Assembly (NCBI RefSeq): GCF_020103725.1
Contig: NZ_JAHXBG010000029.1
Coordinates: 62,001 to 126,000 of the forward strand
DNA length: 64,000 bases
From: Hyalangium gracile
GTDB taxonomy: Bacteria > Myxococcota > Myxococcia > Myxococcales > Myxococcaceae
Direction of reading: 5' to 3'
Shown here: in pieces, positions 35,126-43,576 of the stretch
How positions within the stretch are numbered: position 1 is the first letter of the stretch
How the letters are laid out: every line of letters begins with the position of its first letter
Position numbers and translations under genes: made by a program
Notes under the pieces: model-generated
Seen by the model: the letters and a program-made list of their open reading frames with translations, nothing else
What the model was told of the DNA's origin: nothing
Databases searched by the model: none

Positions 35126-36706
35126 CTACGCCTTCCGGAGCCCCACGACCTCTCCGTAGCCACCGGGGATGAAGAACTGGTGCGAGTCCATGCCCATGAT
35201 GCGCAGCGCGGTCGTCACCACGTCCGCGGACCTGGGCACGCGCTTCGACGGCTGACCGGTCTCCTCGATGATGTCCACCGGGACGCCGAGCCCACGCGGG
35301 GTGTACGAGCCCACCTGTCGATTCCCCGCCACGTTCCCTCCCGCGAAACAGACCGAGGTGTAGGGGTGGTGGTCATCCGGCAGGGAGTAGGTGCCGTCGC
35401 TGTTGCGCGAGGCCCAGCTGCGGCCGAACTCGCTCATCACCAGGACCAGCGTGTCATCGAGCAGCGTCTTGCCCGGCTTGCCAGGAGCAGGCGCGGCCTT
35501 GAGCTCGCCCAGGAAGCGCGCGACGCAGTCCATCAGCCCTCGGCCATGCGCGCAGCTATAGCCATGGCCCATGCCGTTGTGGGTGTCGAAGTCGAGCTTC
35601 AGAGAGACGTGCACCGAGGTGCAGAGGTCCGACTTGAGCAGGCGCAGCGCGAGATCCATCCGCGGGTCGAGCCCGGTGAGGTGGAAGTTCGCGAGCCCGA
35701 AGGTGTACGTGAACGACTCGCTCAGGTAGCTCGACAGGTATGCGGGACGGTTCGTCTTCAGCGTGTCGATACCCTTGGTGCCCTCCAGCATGGACACGAC
35801 ATCCGTCGCCAGCACCCGCGAAACCGACGACAGCGAGCCATGTAGCCCTTCCAGGTAGCTGTCCACCTTCGCCGTCGAGCGGTCCATCAGCTGCTGGGCG
35901 CGCGAGAGCGAGAAGCGCTCCACGGTGGTCGTCTTGAGGGTGCTCCCGGTGGGTTGGCCGCGCGCGTTCAGCTCGGGACCTTCGGTGCGCGCATCGAGCC
36001 CCCTCCACCAGGCATTGTCCTCGGGTTTCGCGGAGAGCAGCGGCCTGAGCGCTTCGATGGACGGAACGCTCACGGGCGAGGCGTGCGAGGGCAACCCCAT
36101 CCCGACCGGCATCCCGCGCTCACCGGTGACGACCACGAACGGCAGCGGCCGGCTCTCGCGGTACTTCTCGTACAGGTGATTCGCGATGACCGAGTGCACC
36201 GCGGGCGCCCGGTAGTCCGCGCCGGCGACACCGCACATCGAGGAGATGAACGCGCTCGCGTGATCGTTGGTACCCTGGTCGATGCCGTGCAGCACACTCA
36301 GCTGCTCATGCAGCGCGAAGTGCGAGAAGCCGTACATGAGCGGGCTGTAGCTGCCGCGCGCCGCGGGGTCCGCCGGGTTCCACGACTGCCAGGTTCGCAG
36401 CGGCTTGTACGGACCGTTCGGCGCCGCGAGGTTCACCACCTGGCTCGCCGTGAAGAAGGCGGGCTCGCCGCTGTAGCCGCCGGGCGCGGGGATACAGAGC
36501 GGAATGTCCGCGTCATCCAGTGGGGTGAAGTAGTACGCGGGCCGGTAGCCCCCCGGGATGTAGAGCACCGCGAGCCGGGAGGGAGCGTCGGTGTCCGCGG
36601 CGGCGTGCGCGACGCTCGAGCCGAGCAGCCCGGCGCGTTCGAGGAGCGCGAACTGTCCGGCTCCGAGGGCCCACTTGAGCAGCGTGCGACGAGAGGTGTT
36701 CGTCAT
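35126..36706 (-). CDS. DUF1552 (PF07586) Tat-exported protein
   Basis: 526 aa. It begins with a twin-arginine signal (SRRTLLKWALGAGQFALL), so it is folded before export. The body has the DUF1552 layout: LYIPGGYRP near the start, HGIDQGTNDHASAF, LKLDFDTHNGMGHGY and LVMSEFGRSWASRNSDG. This is distantly related to the alkaline-phosphatase-like DUF1501 group. In planctomycetes and myxobacteria these proteins are nearly always next to DUF1588/1592-type cytochrome-like proteins, as here. The gene is the last of three on the minus strand, 12 bp after the lipoprotein gene. The reaction is not known for this family. There is no sign that it belongs to the NRPS cluster. Confidence 0.88.
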   Translation of the reverse strand: MTNTSRRTLLKWALGAGQFALLERAGLLGSSVAHAAADTDAPSRLAVLYIPGGYRPAYYFTPLDDADIPLCIPAPGGYSGEPAFFTASQVVNLAAPNGPYKPLRTWQSWNPADPAARGSYSPLMYGFSHFALHEQLSVLHGIDQGTNDHASAFISSMCGVAGADYRAPAVHSVIANHLYEKYRESRPLPFVVVTGERGMPVGMGLPSHASPVSVPSIEALRPLLSAKPEDNAWWRGLDARTEGPELNARGQPTGSTLKTTTVERFSLSRAQQLMDRSTAKVDSYLEGLHGSLSSVSRVLATDVVSMLEGTKGIDTLKTNRPAYLSSYLSESFTYTFGLANFHLTGLDPRMDLALRLLKSDLCTSVHVSLKLDFDTHNGMGHGYSCAHGRGLMDCVARFLGELKAAPAPGKPGKTLLDDTLVLVMSEFGRSWASRNSDGTYSLPDDHHPYTSVCFAGGNVAGNRQVGSYTPRGLGVPVDIIEETGQPSKRVPRSADVVTTALRIMGMDSHQFFIPGGYGEVVGLRKA

Positions 36707-36718
36707 GGTGTCCTCGGC

Positions 36719-37771
36719 TCAGTAGGTGATCCACAGCGGGTGACGGACGAGCGCCGCGCAGGTGCCAATCCAGGCAAGGCGCGTGCTCTGCGCCTCGAGC
36801 GGGAGATAGACCTGGGTGTACAGCGCCTGCGCCTCCGCTTCCGAGGGAGGCTGTCCGAGCATGCGCAGGTAGAGCGCGCGCAGGTTCCTCTGCACCGCGT
36901 CCGGGTTCTTGGTCGAGGTGTCGGCCAGCGTCACGTGGCGCAGCACGGCCTTGTTGCCGCTCTTGTCCACCGCTCGGGCGCACCAGGCTTGCGACATCTG
37001 GACCAGCGCCTGCGCGGCGGAGGGACCGAAGCTCACGTCCCGCTTGCGGTACACCAGCGAGTTGCCTCCTCCGAGCGACTCGAACCGCTCGGTGGCGCGT
37101 GAGTCGGAGATGTACGCGCCCGAGATGCCGGGCGACCAGTCCCCGGGCCACACGAAGAACCTGCCGCCGTTCACGGTGTACGCACTGTCACGCCAGTCTG
37201 GGGCGCTGGTGCTGACGAAGTCCTCGAGCGAGAGCCCGAGCTGGGCCATCAGGCTCACGACCATCTCCTCGGCGGACAGCCGGCGGACGTGGAACTCTTC
37301 CGGAGCCGGAGTCTCCAGCTCCGCGGGCGGGGCGGGCAGATCGCGGATCCAGGCCTCCACCTTCTCGACCGTCAGCGTGACGCGGCCGTTGGTGACGAGC
37401 TCGCTGTAGGGCTGACCGGGCGGCATCTGGGGATAGCTTCCGGGTGCGACGCCCTTCAGCAGCTGGATCAGCATGCTGTTCTCGGGCTCCCCACGCTTGA
37501 CGTACTTCTCGTTGTACACGAGCCCGGTCTCGAACGCGGTGAGCGAGGCGAAGAACGGCTTGTTGCCGGTGAGGTGGCAGCCCTCGCACGCGGGCGCGAG
37601 CGCGAGCCGGATCTCGTCGTTCTTGCCCTTGGCCTCGCAGCTGTCGCCCCCTGGCTGCTCCTCCTGGGGCGTCCTCGAGTCCGTGGAGTCGGCCGAGCCG
37701 AAGCAGGCCCCCGTGGAGAGCGCCAGGGAGGCCAGCGCCGCGGCCCCCAGCATCGAACGCAGCGTGCTCAT
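36719..37771 (-). CDS. Cytochrome c-like lipoprotein of the DUF1552 operon
   Basis: 350 aa from the ATG at 37771, which overlaps the upstream stop codon by one base (TGATG). A lipoprotein signal ends near LSTGAC. A single haem-binding CxxCH is in ACEGCHLTG (about residue 63), followed by the 'PENSMLIQLL' and 'PQMPPGQP' segments typical of planctomycete-type cytochrome c domains. A C-terminal DUF1585/1592-like part (RALYLRMLGQPPSEAEAQALY) follows. It probably sits at the periplasmic face of the outer membrane and passes electrons to or from its DUF1592 and DUF1552 partners. Function is inferred from the haem motif and operon only. Confidence 0.8.
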   Translation of the reverse strand: MSTLRSMLGAAALASLALSTGACFGSADSTDSRTPQEEQPGGDSCEAKGKNDEIRLALAPACEGCHLTGNKPFFASLTAFETGLVYNEKYVKRGEPENSMLIQLLKGVAPGSYPQMPPGQPYSELVTNGRVTLTVEKVEAWIRDLPAPPAELETPAPEEFHVRRLSAEEMVVSLMAQLGLSLEDFVSTSAPDWRDSAYTVNGGRFFVWPGDWSPGISGAYISDSRATERFESLGGGNSLVYRKRDVSFGPSAAQALVQMSQAWCARAVDKSGNKAVLRHVTLADTSTKNPDAVQRNLRALYLRMLGQPPSEAEAQALYTQVYLPLEAQSTRLAWIGTCAALVRHPLWITY

Positions 37772-39603
37772 CACAGGCCCCTCCGCAGCTCGGGCTGTTC
37801 GAAGAGGTATCGGATGAAGGGCCGGAGCTTGCGGTCGCGCGCGACGAACTCCCGGGCGAGCTTGTCGATGAAGCCCTTCTCGGTAGCCGGGTTCAGCTGC
37901 CGGCCGATGAACATCGCGTAGAGCCTGCGCGCGGTGCAGCGGTCGAACTCTCCCGAGCGGACCAGGAGCTTTCCGAACCCGAGCGGGCCCATCGTGCCGT
38001 CGCCATGCTCACCGAGCAGCGTGTACGACTCGGGCATCGTGTCGAGCAGCACCGCCTCCGGGTTGGCCTTGAGCTGCTCGGGGGTGACCGGAGTCAGCAT
38101 GGTGTTGGGAAGGAACGCGTTCTTCCAGCGGAACCCCGGTGTGCTGCCGGTGTGCGGATACTGCCCGGACAGCCACTCCTTCGTGACGCGGTGACGGCCC
38201 ACGCCTGGGATGAAGGGCCAGGGGACGTAGTAGCTCTGGAACGGGCTGAAGTCCCAGCGCTTGAAGGAGATGGCCGCGGGATCGAGCGTCTTGTGGCAGT
38301 GCAGGCACGTTCCGCCGGTCGCGGGATCGGTCTCGAGCGGAGGGAAGTGCACGTCCGCGGGAGGCGGCGAGAAGCTCTGGCAGGCGAACATCTCCAGGAA
38401 GCGCGCCGCGCGGACGCGCTCGCGCGGGAACGAGGACATCGCGCCCATCATGGTCAGCACCCCGGCGGTGGGAATGCCCTTGGGCGCCTCGGTCGTGGTG
38501 CGGGGATCGTAGCGGTAGGTGCGCTCGAGACTGCCGGAGCGCGTCCGGTTCTCGGTGAGCGAGAGGTGGAAGGGCTCCAGCTCCTCGACCACGAACTCGC
38601 GCCACGCCTGCGGATCGTTCGGCGTCGGGTGCATCGGGTCGCGGGGGGCGTCGCCCACGTCCGGGCGCCACCACGTCGTGTTCGCGTCCAGCGCGGCGCT
38701 GCCCATGTGCCGGCCGAAGCGCACGTAGAGCGCACGCAGCCAGTTGGTTCCGACCGAGTAGTTGCCGATGACGAGGTCCGAGAGCGGCCGGTCATGCCAC
38801 GCCAGGTGCGCGAACAGGCGCGCGGGCTCCTCGTACGGATGGCGCCGTTGAAGGCGCAGGTCATGGGTGCCCAGGGTGTGCAGGCCGACGAGCGGCGAGC
38901 ACCACACCAGGTTCTGTCCGCAGCCGCAGCCGCTGGGCAGAGAGGGGTCGTAGTAGCCGCCGTTCGCGATGCCGCAGTCGACCTGCTGCCCATTGGAGTC
39001 GGTGATGTGGGTCGTGGAGGTGCCGGCCTTGCCGAGCACCTGGACCGTCGTACCCGGCGCCCACCAGGGCTCGACGGTGTTCACCTCGGGCACGGCGGGA
39101 TTGCCGGCTCCATCCTTGTCGTTGCACTGCTGGCCCGAGTCCCTCTCCCGGAACTCGTTCGTATGGTAGTACGCGCCCGGGTGCAGGCTGTTGCTGGGGC
39201 ACGTGAAGAGGTGGCCGGACATGTCGCCCTGGTACGCGTCACCAGCCGCGCCGGTGGTGTACGCGCCCACCGCGAGCCACTCGTGTCCGAAGCGCACCAT
39301 CCGCTCGTAGAACTTCGGCGAGGCGAGCACCTCCTCGAGCGTCGAACGCAGGAGCGATTCTCGCGCCTCGGACGTGGCCGCGGTCGCCATCGCTTCGTAC
39401 TGCTCGACGGTCGGCGTGGTCCCGGTGAGCCCGAGCACGATGCGCCGCAAGACGCGCGTGTCGCTCATCTGGTCGTGAAGAACCTCGGGCTGAGGCTGCT
39501 CGGGACCGCATTGCTGGGCGTAAGCCTCGGCCCCCATGAGTCCGGACATCACGAGGAGCACGGTCAATATGGCCGCACTCTTCCGTTGCAGTGGCGCATG
39601 CAT
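37771..39603 (-). CDS. DUF1592/DUF1588-type exported protein with CxxCH
   Basis: 610 aa from the ATG at 39603, with a cleavable signal peptide (LTVLLVMSGLMGAEAYAQQ). One haem-type motif, GTCLHCHKTLDP, lies near residue 430 and is characteristic of the DUF1588 segment. The C-terminal RRLYAMFIGRQLNPATEKGF region is of the DUF1585/1592 type. Many cysteines in the middle (CGCGQNLVWC, IANGGYYDP) suggest disulfides or further metal binding. It is the first gene of the three-gene operon and is translationally coupled to the next. In the planctomycete literature such genes are linked to periplasmic oxidation of complex substrates; that link is not shown here. Confidence 0.8.
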   Translation of the reverse strand: MHAPLQRKSAAILTVLLVMSGLMGAEAYAQQCGPEQPQPEVLHDQMSDTRVLRRIVLGLTGTTPTVEQYEAMATAATSEARESLLRSTLEEVLASPKFYERMVRFGHEWLAVGAYTTGAAGDAYQGDMSGHLFTCPSNSLHPGAYYHTNEFRERDSGQQCNDKDGAGNPAVPEVNTVEPWWAPGTTVQVLGKAGTSTTHITDSNGQQVDCGIANGGYYDPSLPSGCGCGQNLVWCSPLVGLHTLGTHDLRLQRRHPYEEPARLFAHLAWHDRPLSDLVIGNYSVGTNWLRALYVRFGRHMGSAALDANTTWWRPDVGDAPRDPMHPTPNDPQAWREFVVEELEPFHLSLTENRTRSGSLERTYRYDPRTTTEAPKGIPTAGVLTMMGAMSSFPRERVRAARFLEMFACQSFSPPPADVHFPPLETDPATGGTCLHCHKTLDPAAISFKRWDFSPFQSYYVPWPFIPGVGRHRVTKEWLSGQYPHTGSTPGFRWKNAFLPNTMLTPVTPEQLKANPEAVLLDTMPESYTLLGEHGDGTMGPLGFGKLLVRSGEFDRCTARRLYAMFIGRQLNPATEKGFIDKLAREFVARDRKLRPFIRYLFEQPELRRGL

Positions 39604-39664
39604 ATCCGAAAACACTAGTGAGCCGATTGTTGAGTGGCAAAGGGTTTGCGAGCGCCCGGGAGTA

Positions 39665-39925
39665 GGTGGGCGGCTCCGCGACGTCATCGGAGACCTGCTG
39701 GGGCTGGACCGCTCCCTGCACGCCCGCTTCAAGCAGTGGTCGGATGACATGATGGCGGCCATGACGGCCACCCACACGCCGGGGTCGGCCGTCCGTATCC
39801 GGAAGAGCTTCCAGGACATGGAGGGCTACCTGCGAGAGGTGCTGGCGGCAGGTCAGCGCCAGCCGCGGGACGACATGGCCACGGAGCTTCTGAGGGCGGA
39901 GGTGGATGGCAAGCGGCTCGACCCG
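39665..39925 (+). pseudogene. Cytochrome P450 remnant (helix E-H region only)
   Basis: In the frame beginning at 39671 about 84 codons read like the middle of a bacterial P450: LRDVIGDLLGLD, then HARFKQWSDDMM, RKSFQDMEGYLREVLAAGQRQPRDDMATELLRAE and DGKRLD. No start region, I-helix, ExxR or Cys-haem loop is present on either side. The sequence before and after is not P450-like. This is therefore a gene fossil in an otherwise empty 400-bp gap (39604-40004). The match is by eye to family patterns, without an alignment. Confidence 0.65.
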
Positions 39926-40004
39926 GGGAGGCCAGACCGGACGCGGGCCACCCAGGAGTGCTGCTCTCCCTGCTTCCCAACGCGTTCAGGGGTATGGTGG
40001 GGGC

Positions 40005-40418
40005 ATGCAGTTCGACTGGGAAGCTCCGCGGATCAAGAGCACCTTCATCTTCTCGAGCCTCATCCCTGGGTTGATGAGCCTCGTCGCCTATAAAGGTGAT
40101 CTGCCCTGGGCATGGGCCGCGCTCCTGGCTGTGCCGAGCGGCATCATCGGAGGCTTCCTCTTCGGGGCGGGGTGGAAGAACAGTTTTCTCTACAGCATTC
40201 CCTCGATCGTAACGTCGCTCGCGACGGTCGGAGTCGTGTGGCTGGTCATCCGCTGGCAGCCATCGGTGCCTTTCATCGAGATGGTGCTCTGCCAGCTGGT
40301 GGCCGCCGTCGGCACGTTGCCGCTGTGGAGGTACTTCTACCAACGGCTCGAAGCACAGGAGGATCCGCAGGCTGTGCGTCTCGCCGCCTGGAAGGCTGCG
40401 ACACGCCGGGATGACTGA
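40005..40418 (+). CDS. Small four-helix membrane protein, unknown
   Basis: 137 aa from the ATG at 40005. I do not recognise the family. Four hydrophobic segments can be seen: FIFSSLIPGLMSLVAY, WAALLAVPSGIIGGFLFGAG, SIVTSLATVGVVWLVI and IEMVLCQLVAAVGTLPLW. The charged C-terminus (RLEAQEDPQAVRLAAWKAATRRDD) would be cytoplasmic. It stands alone between the P450 remnant and a frameshifted small gene; no operon partner. An inner-membrane location is the only safe statement. Confidence 0.6.
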   Translation: MQFDWEAPRIKSTFIFSSLIPGLMSLVAYKGDLPWAWAALLAVPSGIIGGFLFGAGWKNSFLYSIPSIVTSLATVGVVWLVIRWQPSVPFIEMVLCQLVAAVGTLPLWRYFYQRLEAQEDPQAVRLAAWKAATRRDD

Positions 40419-40534
40419 ACCTGGGCGGTCCGGCAGCCTCCTCCCTTGTGCGTGGGAGTTCGTCAGTTCCTGGTTCAGACAGCAGTTGGCAATGGTCGAA
40501 GCTGTCCAGCTTTCACACGAGAGGAAGGCCGTGA

Positions 40535-40786
40535 ATGGAAGAGCCTAAAAACTTCTCCGTCCTCCTGAGGCTTCAAAAGGTGACGACCCAATACGCATAC
40601 GTCCTGGTGCCAGTCACCGAGACAGTTCTCGGGCCTGCCGACGCGGAAGGGCAGCGGAGGATCGACCCGGAGAAGTTCACGAGGGAAGGAGTGAAGAACC
40701 GGTCATCCAGCCTCACCCGTTACAAACGCCACTCCCGCCAGACTACCAGGCCAAGAACTTCTGGGAGTGAAGGGAGGCCCCGCTGA
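40535..40786 (+). CDS. Small hypothetical protein, probably frameshifted near its 3' end
   Basis: The open frame gives 83 aa (MEEPKNFSVLLRLQKVTTQYAYV start; good ribosome site AGGAAGG 9 nt upstream). After about codon 55 the product turns into arginine/serine-rich sequence (KNRSSSLTRYKRHSRQTTRP). The +2 frame over the same stretch reads EEPVIQPHPLQTPLPPDYQ and ends NFWE-stop at 40770, which looks like the natural ending of such a small acidic protein. The simplest view is a recent indel or small deletion around 40685-40700. The family function is unknown. I treat the gene as translated, with an altered or broken C-terminus. Confidence 0.5.
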   Translation: MEEPKNFSVLLRLQKVTTQYAYVLVPVTETVLGPADAEGQRRIDPEKFTREGVKNRSSSLTRYKRHSRQTTRPRTSGSEGRPR

Positions 40787-40799
40787 ACTCCAAGCCGGC

Positions 40800-41858
40800 T
40801 TACTTCCGGACCACCTCTCCTTCCACCCAGGTCCTCCACGCGGCCGGGTCTTCTCCCAGATCACGCCCCGCCAGGGCCCGCAGCGCGAGCAGGGCCCCTT
40901 CCCGGTCCGTCCGCTGCCGCATGGCCACCATCTCCAGCAGCACAGGTCCAGCGTCCAGCAGAGCGGCGCGCCGCAGGCTCGGGTCCTTCTCCACCACGGC
41001 GCCGAGCAGAACCGAGGCCTTGTTGCGATCCGCCGAAGCAGGGCCACGCAACGCACGCAACACCGGCGCGAGCGGCACGATGGCCTTGGAGGCTCCGCGC
41101 TGCGTCTGCCAGAGAACCCGCATCGCGTTGTTGCGCACCGCGACGCTCGGGTCCCGCATGGAAGGAATGAGCGCCTCCGCTACCTCCTCGCGCGTCCGTC
41201 CATAGGCCAGCAGGAATGGCACCCACGAGCGGCGGCCCTCGTCCTTATCGGTGCGCAGCACACGCACCAGCGCCTCGAAGTGGGCGGGCACGCCGGTGAT
41301 GAAGCGCGCTTCCAGGGGAGCGAGCGTGGGATGGCCGAAGCCCGCTCCACAGTGGAAGGCCCTGCAGGGGCCTTCTCCCATGGGCAGTTGCCCTGCACGG
41401 TACAGCGCTCCGGCCTGCGCCTCGTAGGCGGCCCAGGCGGCAACCAGCCCCTCAGGGTCCTCCGGAGCACCGTCCGGGGCGGGAGCAAAATCGAGGCGCC
41501 ACTCATCCCCGACATCCACCAGGTTCACCGTCACCTCCACGGTGCGGGTGTCCTCGTAGTTGGTAATGCCGCAGCGAACGTCCGCGAATGCAAAGCGCGA
41601 CAGGAGGCGCTCCTTGCCAAGCCTCGCCTCCCGATGAAGCTCGCCACTCGACAGGTCCACATCCCGGCCCTCGGGAACACCGAAGGCGGCGAGCAGTTCC
41701 TCGCGCGAGTAGCGATGGGAGCCGAAGACATCGACGCTCGCCAGCCGATAGCGTGAGGGCGCGGCGGCCGGAGCCGCGTCAGAGGCCGCCCTGACTCGGG
41801 AAGATGGGGCACAGCTCGCCAGCAATGCTAGTGCAACCCACAGAGGCGTTGAGTTCAT
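40800..41858 (-). CDS. Hypothetical lipoprotein with HEAT-like repeats
   Basis: 352 aa from the ATG at 41858, giving a short lipoprotein signal with lipobox LLASC. Residues 35-130 (YRLASVDVFGSHRYSREELLAAFGVPEG) resemble a POTRA-type module. The second half has alanine/leucine helices with regular 'DPSVAVRNNAMRVLWQ' and 'DPSLRRAALLDAGPVLLEM' units, i.e. HEAT-like repeats. Such proteins act as scaffolds at the inner or outer membrane, but no specific role can be given. It is convergent with the small gene at 40535 and divergent from the porin, with 305 bp between. Confidence 0.65.
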   Translation of the reverse strand: MNSTPLWVALALLASCAPSSRVRAASDAAPAAAPSRYRLASVDVFGSHRYSREELLAAFGVPEGRDVDLSSGELHREARLGKERLLSRFAFADVRCGITNYEDTRTVEVTVNLVDVGDEWRLDFAPAPDGAPEDPEGLVAAWAAYEAQAGALYRAGQLPMGEGPCRAFHCGAGFGHPTLAPLEARFITGVPAHFEALVRVLRTDKDEGRRSWVPFLLAYGRTREEVAEALIPSMRDPSVAVRNNAMRVLWQTQRGASKAIVPLAPVLRALRGPASADRNKASVLLGAVVEKDPSLRRAALLDAGPVLLEMVAMRQRTDREGALLALRALAGRDLGEDPAAWRTWVEGEVVRK

Positions 41859-42013
41859 GCCCACAATCAACCACGACCGACATGGCTCCAGGAACGCCAC
41901 CGGGACATGCGTCCATCGCCCATGCTCCCGTCCCCGGACAGATCGAGATCAGCAGCCCATGGAGAAGACGTTTCGGAAGCGTCCGTCCACCGCGCGACGC
42001 GGGGTTGCCATCT

Positions 42014-42033
42014 GCGTGTCACCCGCGTGTCAC
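42014..42033 (+). promoter_or_regulatory. Pho box (PhoB/PhoP-type operator) upstream of the porin gene
   Basis: Two identical copies of GCGTGTCAC (42014-42022 and 42025-42033) give the 7-bp direct repeats GTGTCAC spaced by 4 bp. This is the architecture of the PhoB box (CTGTCAT-N4-CTGTCAY). It points towards the porin start, 131 bp downstream. The rest of the 305-bp gap 41859-42163 shows a further single TTGTGACG at 42049 and nothing else that I can name. Confidence 0.65.
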
Positions 42034-42163
42034 AAAGGGATGGCGTCTTGTGACGCTCTGGCAAACACCGGGGGCGGTCCGTTGCGGACCCATTTCCGCT
42101 CCTGTAACGGGGGCGCCACATCCAGGTCGGAGCGCCCCCGCTCCGCTGTGATGCCGACGCGTT

Positions 42164-43543
42164 ATGACTCTCATTCCTGCGTACCGACCTCTCTTCCGCG
42201 CCCTGCTGTCCGCTTCGCTCCTGCTGGCTCCCGCCGTCCACGCCCAGCAGGAGGCCGCTCCTCCCGCCTCCACTTCCGAGCCCACGCAGCCCGAGGCCAC
42301 CCAGCCTCCCCAGTCTCCGCAGCCTGCCGAGTCTCCGCAGCCTGCCGAGGCCGTGCCCGCTCCCGCCACGCCTTCCGCCGAGGCCGCGCCGCCCGCCGAG
42401 GCCAAGAAGGAGAAGGAGACGTCCTGGTACGACCGCATCAAGCTCCGCGGCTACACCCAGTTCCGCCACAACCGGCTGCCGAGCTTCCGTAAGAACGACG
42501 AGCTGGTGAACGACCAGGGCGACCGCTACATCGGCGCCAACAACAACTTCGGCATCCGACGCGCGCGCATCATCATCTTCGGGGACATCACCGACCACGT
42601 CTCCATCTACATCCAGCCGGACTTCGCGTCGGTCATCGGCGACCAGTACCACGTGGCCATCCTCCGCGACCTGTACGCGGACGTCTTCCTGGACAAGAAG
42701 AAGGAGTTCCGGCTGCGAGTGGGCCAGTCCAAGGTGCCGTTCGGCTTCGAGAACCTCCAGTCGAGCCAGAACCGCGCCCCACTGGACCGAAACGACGCCC
42801 TCAACAGCGCGCTCAGGGACGAGCGCGATCTGGGCCTGTTCGGCTACTGGGCTCCGAAGGAGATTCGCGAGCGGTTCAAGCTCCTGGTCGACAGCGGGCT
42901 GAAGGGCTCGGGCGACTACGGCGCGGTGGGGCTCGGCATCTACAATGGCCAGAACGCCAACCGCCCCGAGCGCAACAACAACGTGCACGTCGTCGGTCGC
43001 GTGGCCTGGCCCTTCCTCTTCGGCAAGCAGTTCGTCGAGGTCAACGCCGCCGGGTACTACGGCAAGTACAACGTCACCGTCACCCCGCGCGATGGCGCGC
43101 CCTATGAGCTGGCGGGCGGCAAGAACGACCTTGTGGACGCCCGCGCCGCGGCGGCCCTGGTCATCTACCCGCAGCCCATCGGCCTGGTCGCCGAGTACAA
43201 CATCGGCAAGGGGCCCGCGCTGGGGCAGGACGAAGAGAGCTTCGTCATCGACAGCCGCCGGCTGAACGGTGGCTACGTGCAGCTCATGTACAAGCTGGAC
43301 GGCGTGGTCGGCCAGTCGCTGCTGCCCTATGTGCGAGGGCAGCTCTACAAGGGCGGCAAGAAGTTCGATACGAACGCCCCCCGCTACGACATCCGCGAGC
43401 TGGAGCTGGGCGTGGAGTGGCAGATCATCAAGCCCTTGGAGCTGACGGTCGCTTACATGATCTCCGACCGCACCTCCTCGCGCTACCCGTACGAGAAGGA
43501 GCGGGGAGACGTGACGCGCGTGCAGCTCCAGGTGAACTACTGA
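42164..43543 (+). CDS. Phosphate-selective porin O/P-type outer-membrane channel
   Basis: 459 aa. A signal peptide (ALLSASLLLAPAVHAQQ) is followed by a proline/alanine/glutamate-rich linker with repeated SPQPAE and a coil-like stretch to about residue 85. A 16-strand-type beta-barrel of the OprO/OprP (PF07396) kind comes next: LRGYTQFRHNR, NNNFGIRRARIIIFGDI, VGQSKVPFGFENLQSSQN, EYNIGKGP, a terminal strand VTRVQLQVNY with aromatic C-terminus. The family takes up phosphate or polyphosphate across the outer membrane. The Pho box upstream fits induction at low phosphate. It is monocistronic, with an alpha/beta hydrolase converging on it. Confidence 0.85.
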   Translation: MTLIPAYRPLFRALLSASLLLAPAVHAQQEAAPPASTSEPTQPEATQPPQSPQPAESPQPAEAVPAPATPSAEAAPPAEAKKEKETSWYDRIKLRGYTQFRHNRLPSFRKNDELVNDQGDRYIGANNNFGIRRARIIIFGDITDHVSIYIQPDFASVIGDQYHVAILRDLYADVFLDKKKEFRLRVGQSKVPFGFENLQSSQNRAPLDRNDALNSALRDERDLGLFGYWAPKEIRERFKLLVDSGLKGSGDYGAVGLGIYNGQNANRPERNNNVHVVGRVAWPFLFGKQFVEVNAAGYYGKYNVTVTPRDGAPYELAGGKNDLVDARAAAALVIYPQPIGLVAEYNIGKGPALGQDEESFVIDSRRLNGGYVQLMYKLDGVVGQSLLPYVRGQLYKGGKKFDTNAPRYDIRELELGVEWQIIKPLELTVAYMISDRTSSRYPYEKERGDVTRVQLQVNY

Positions 43544-43576
43544 GCGCGGCGACTCCCGGAGGGCCCTGCACCGCCC

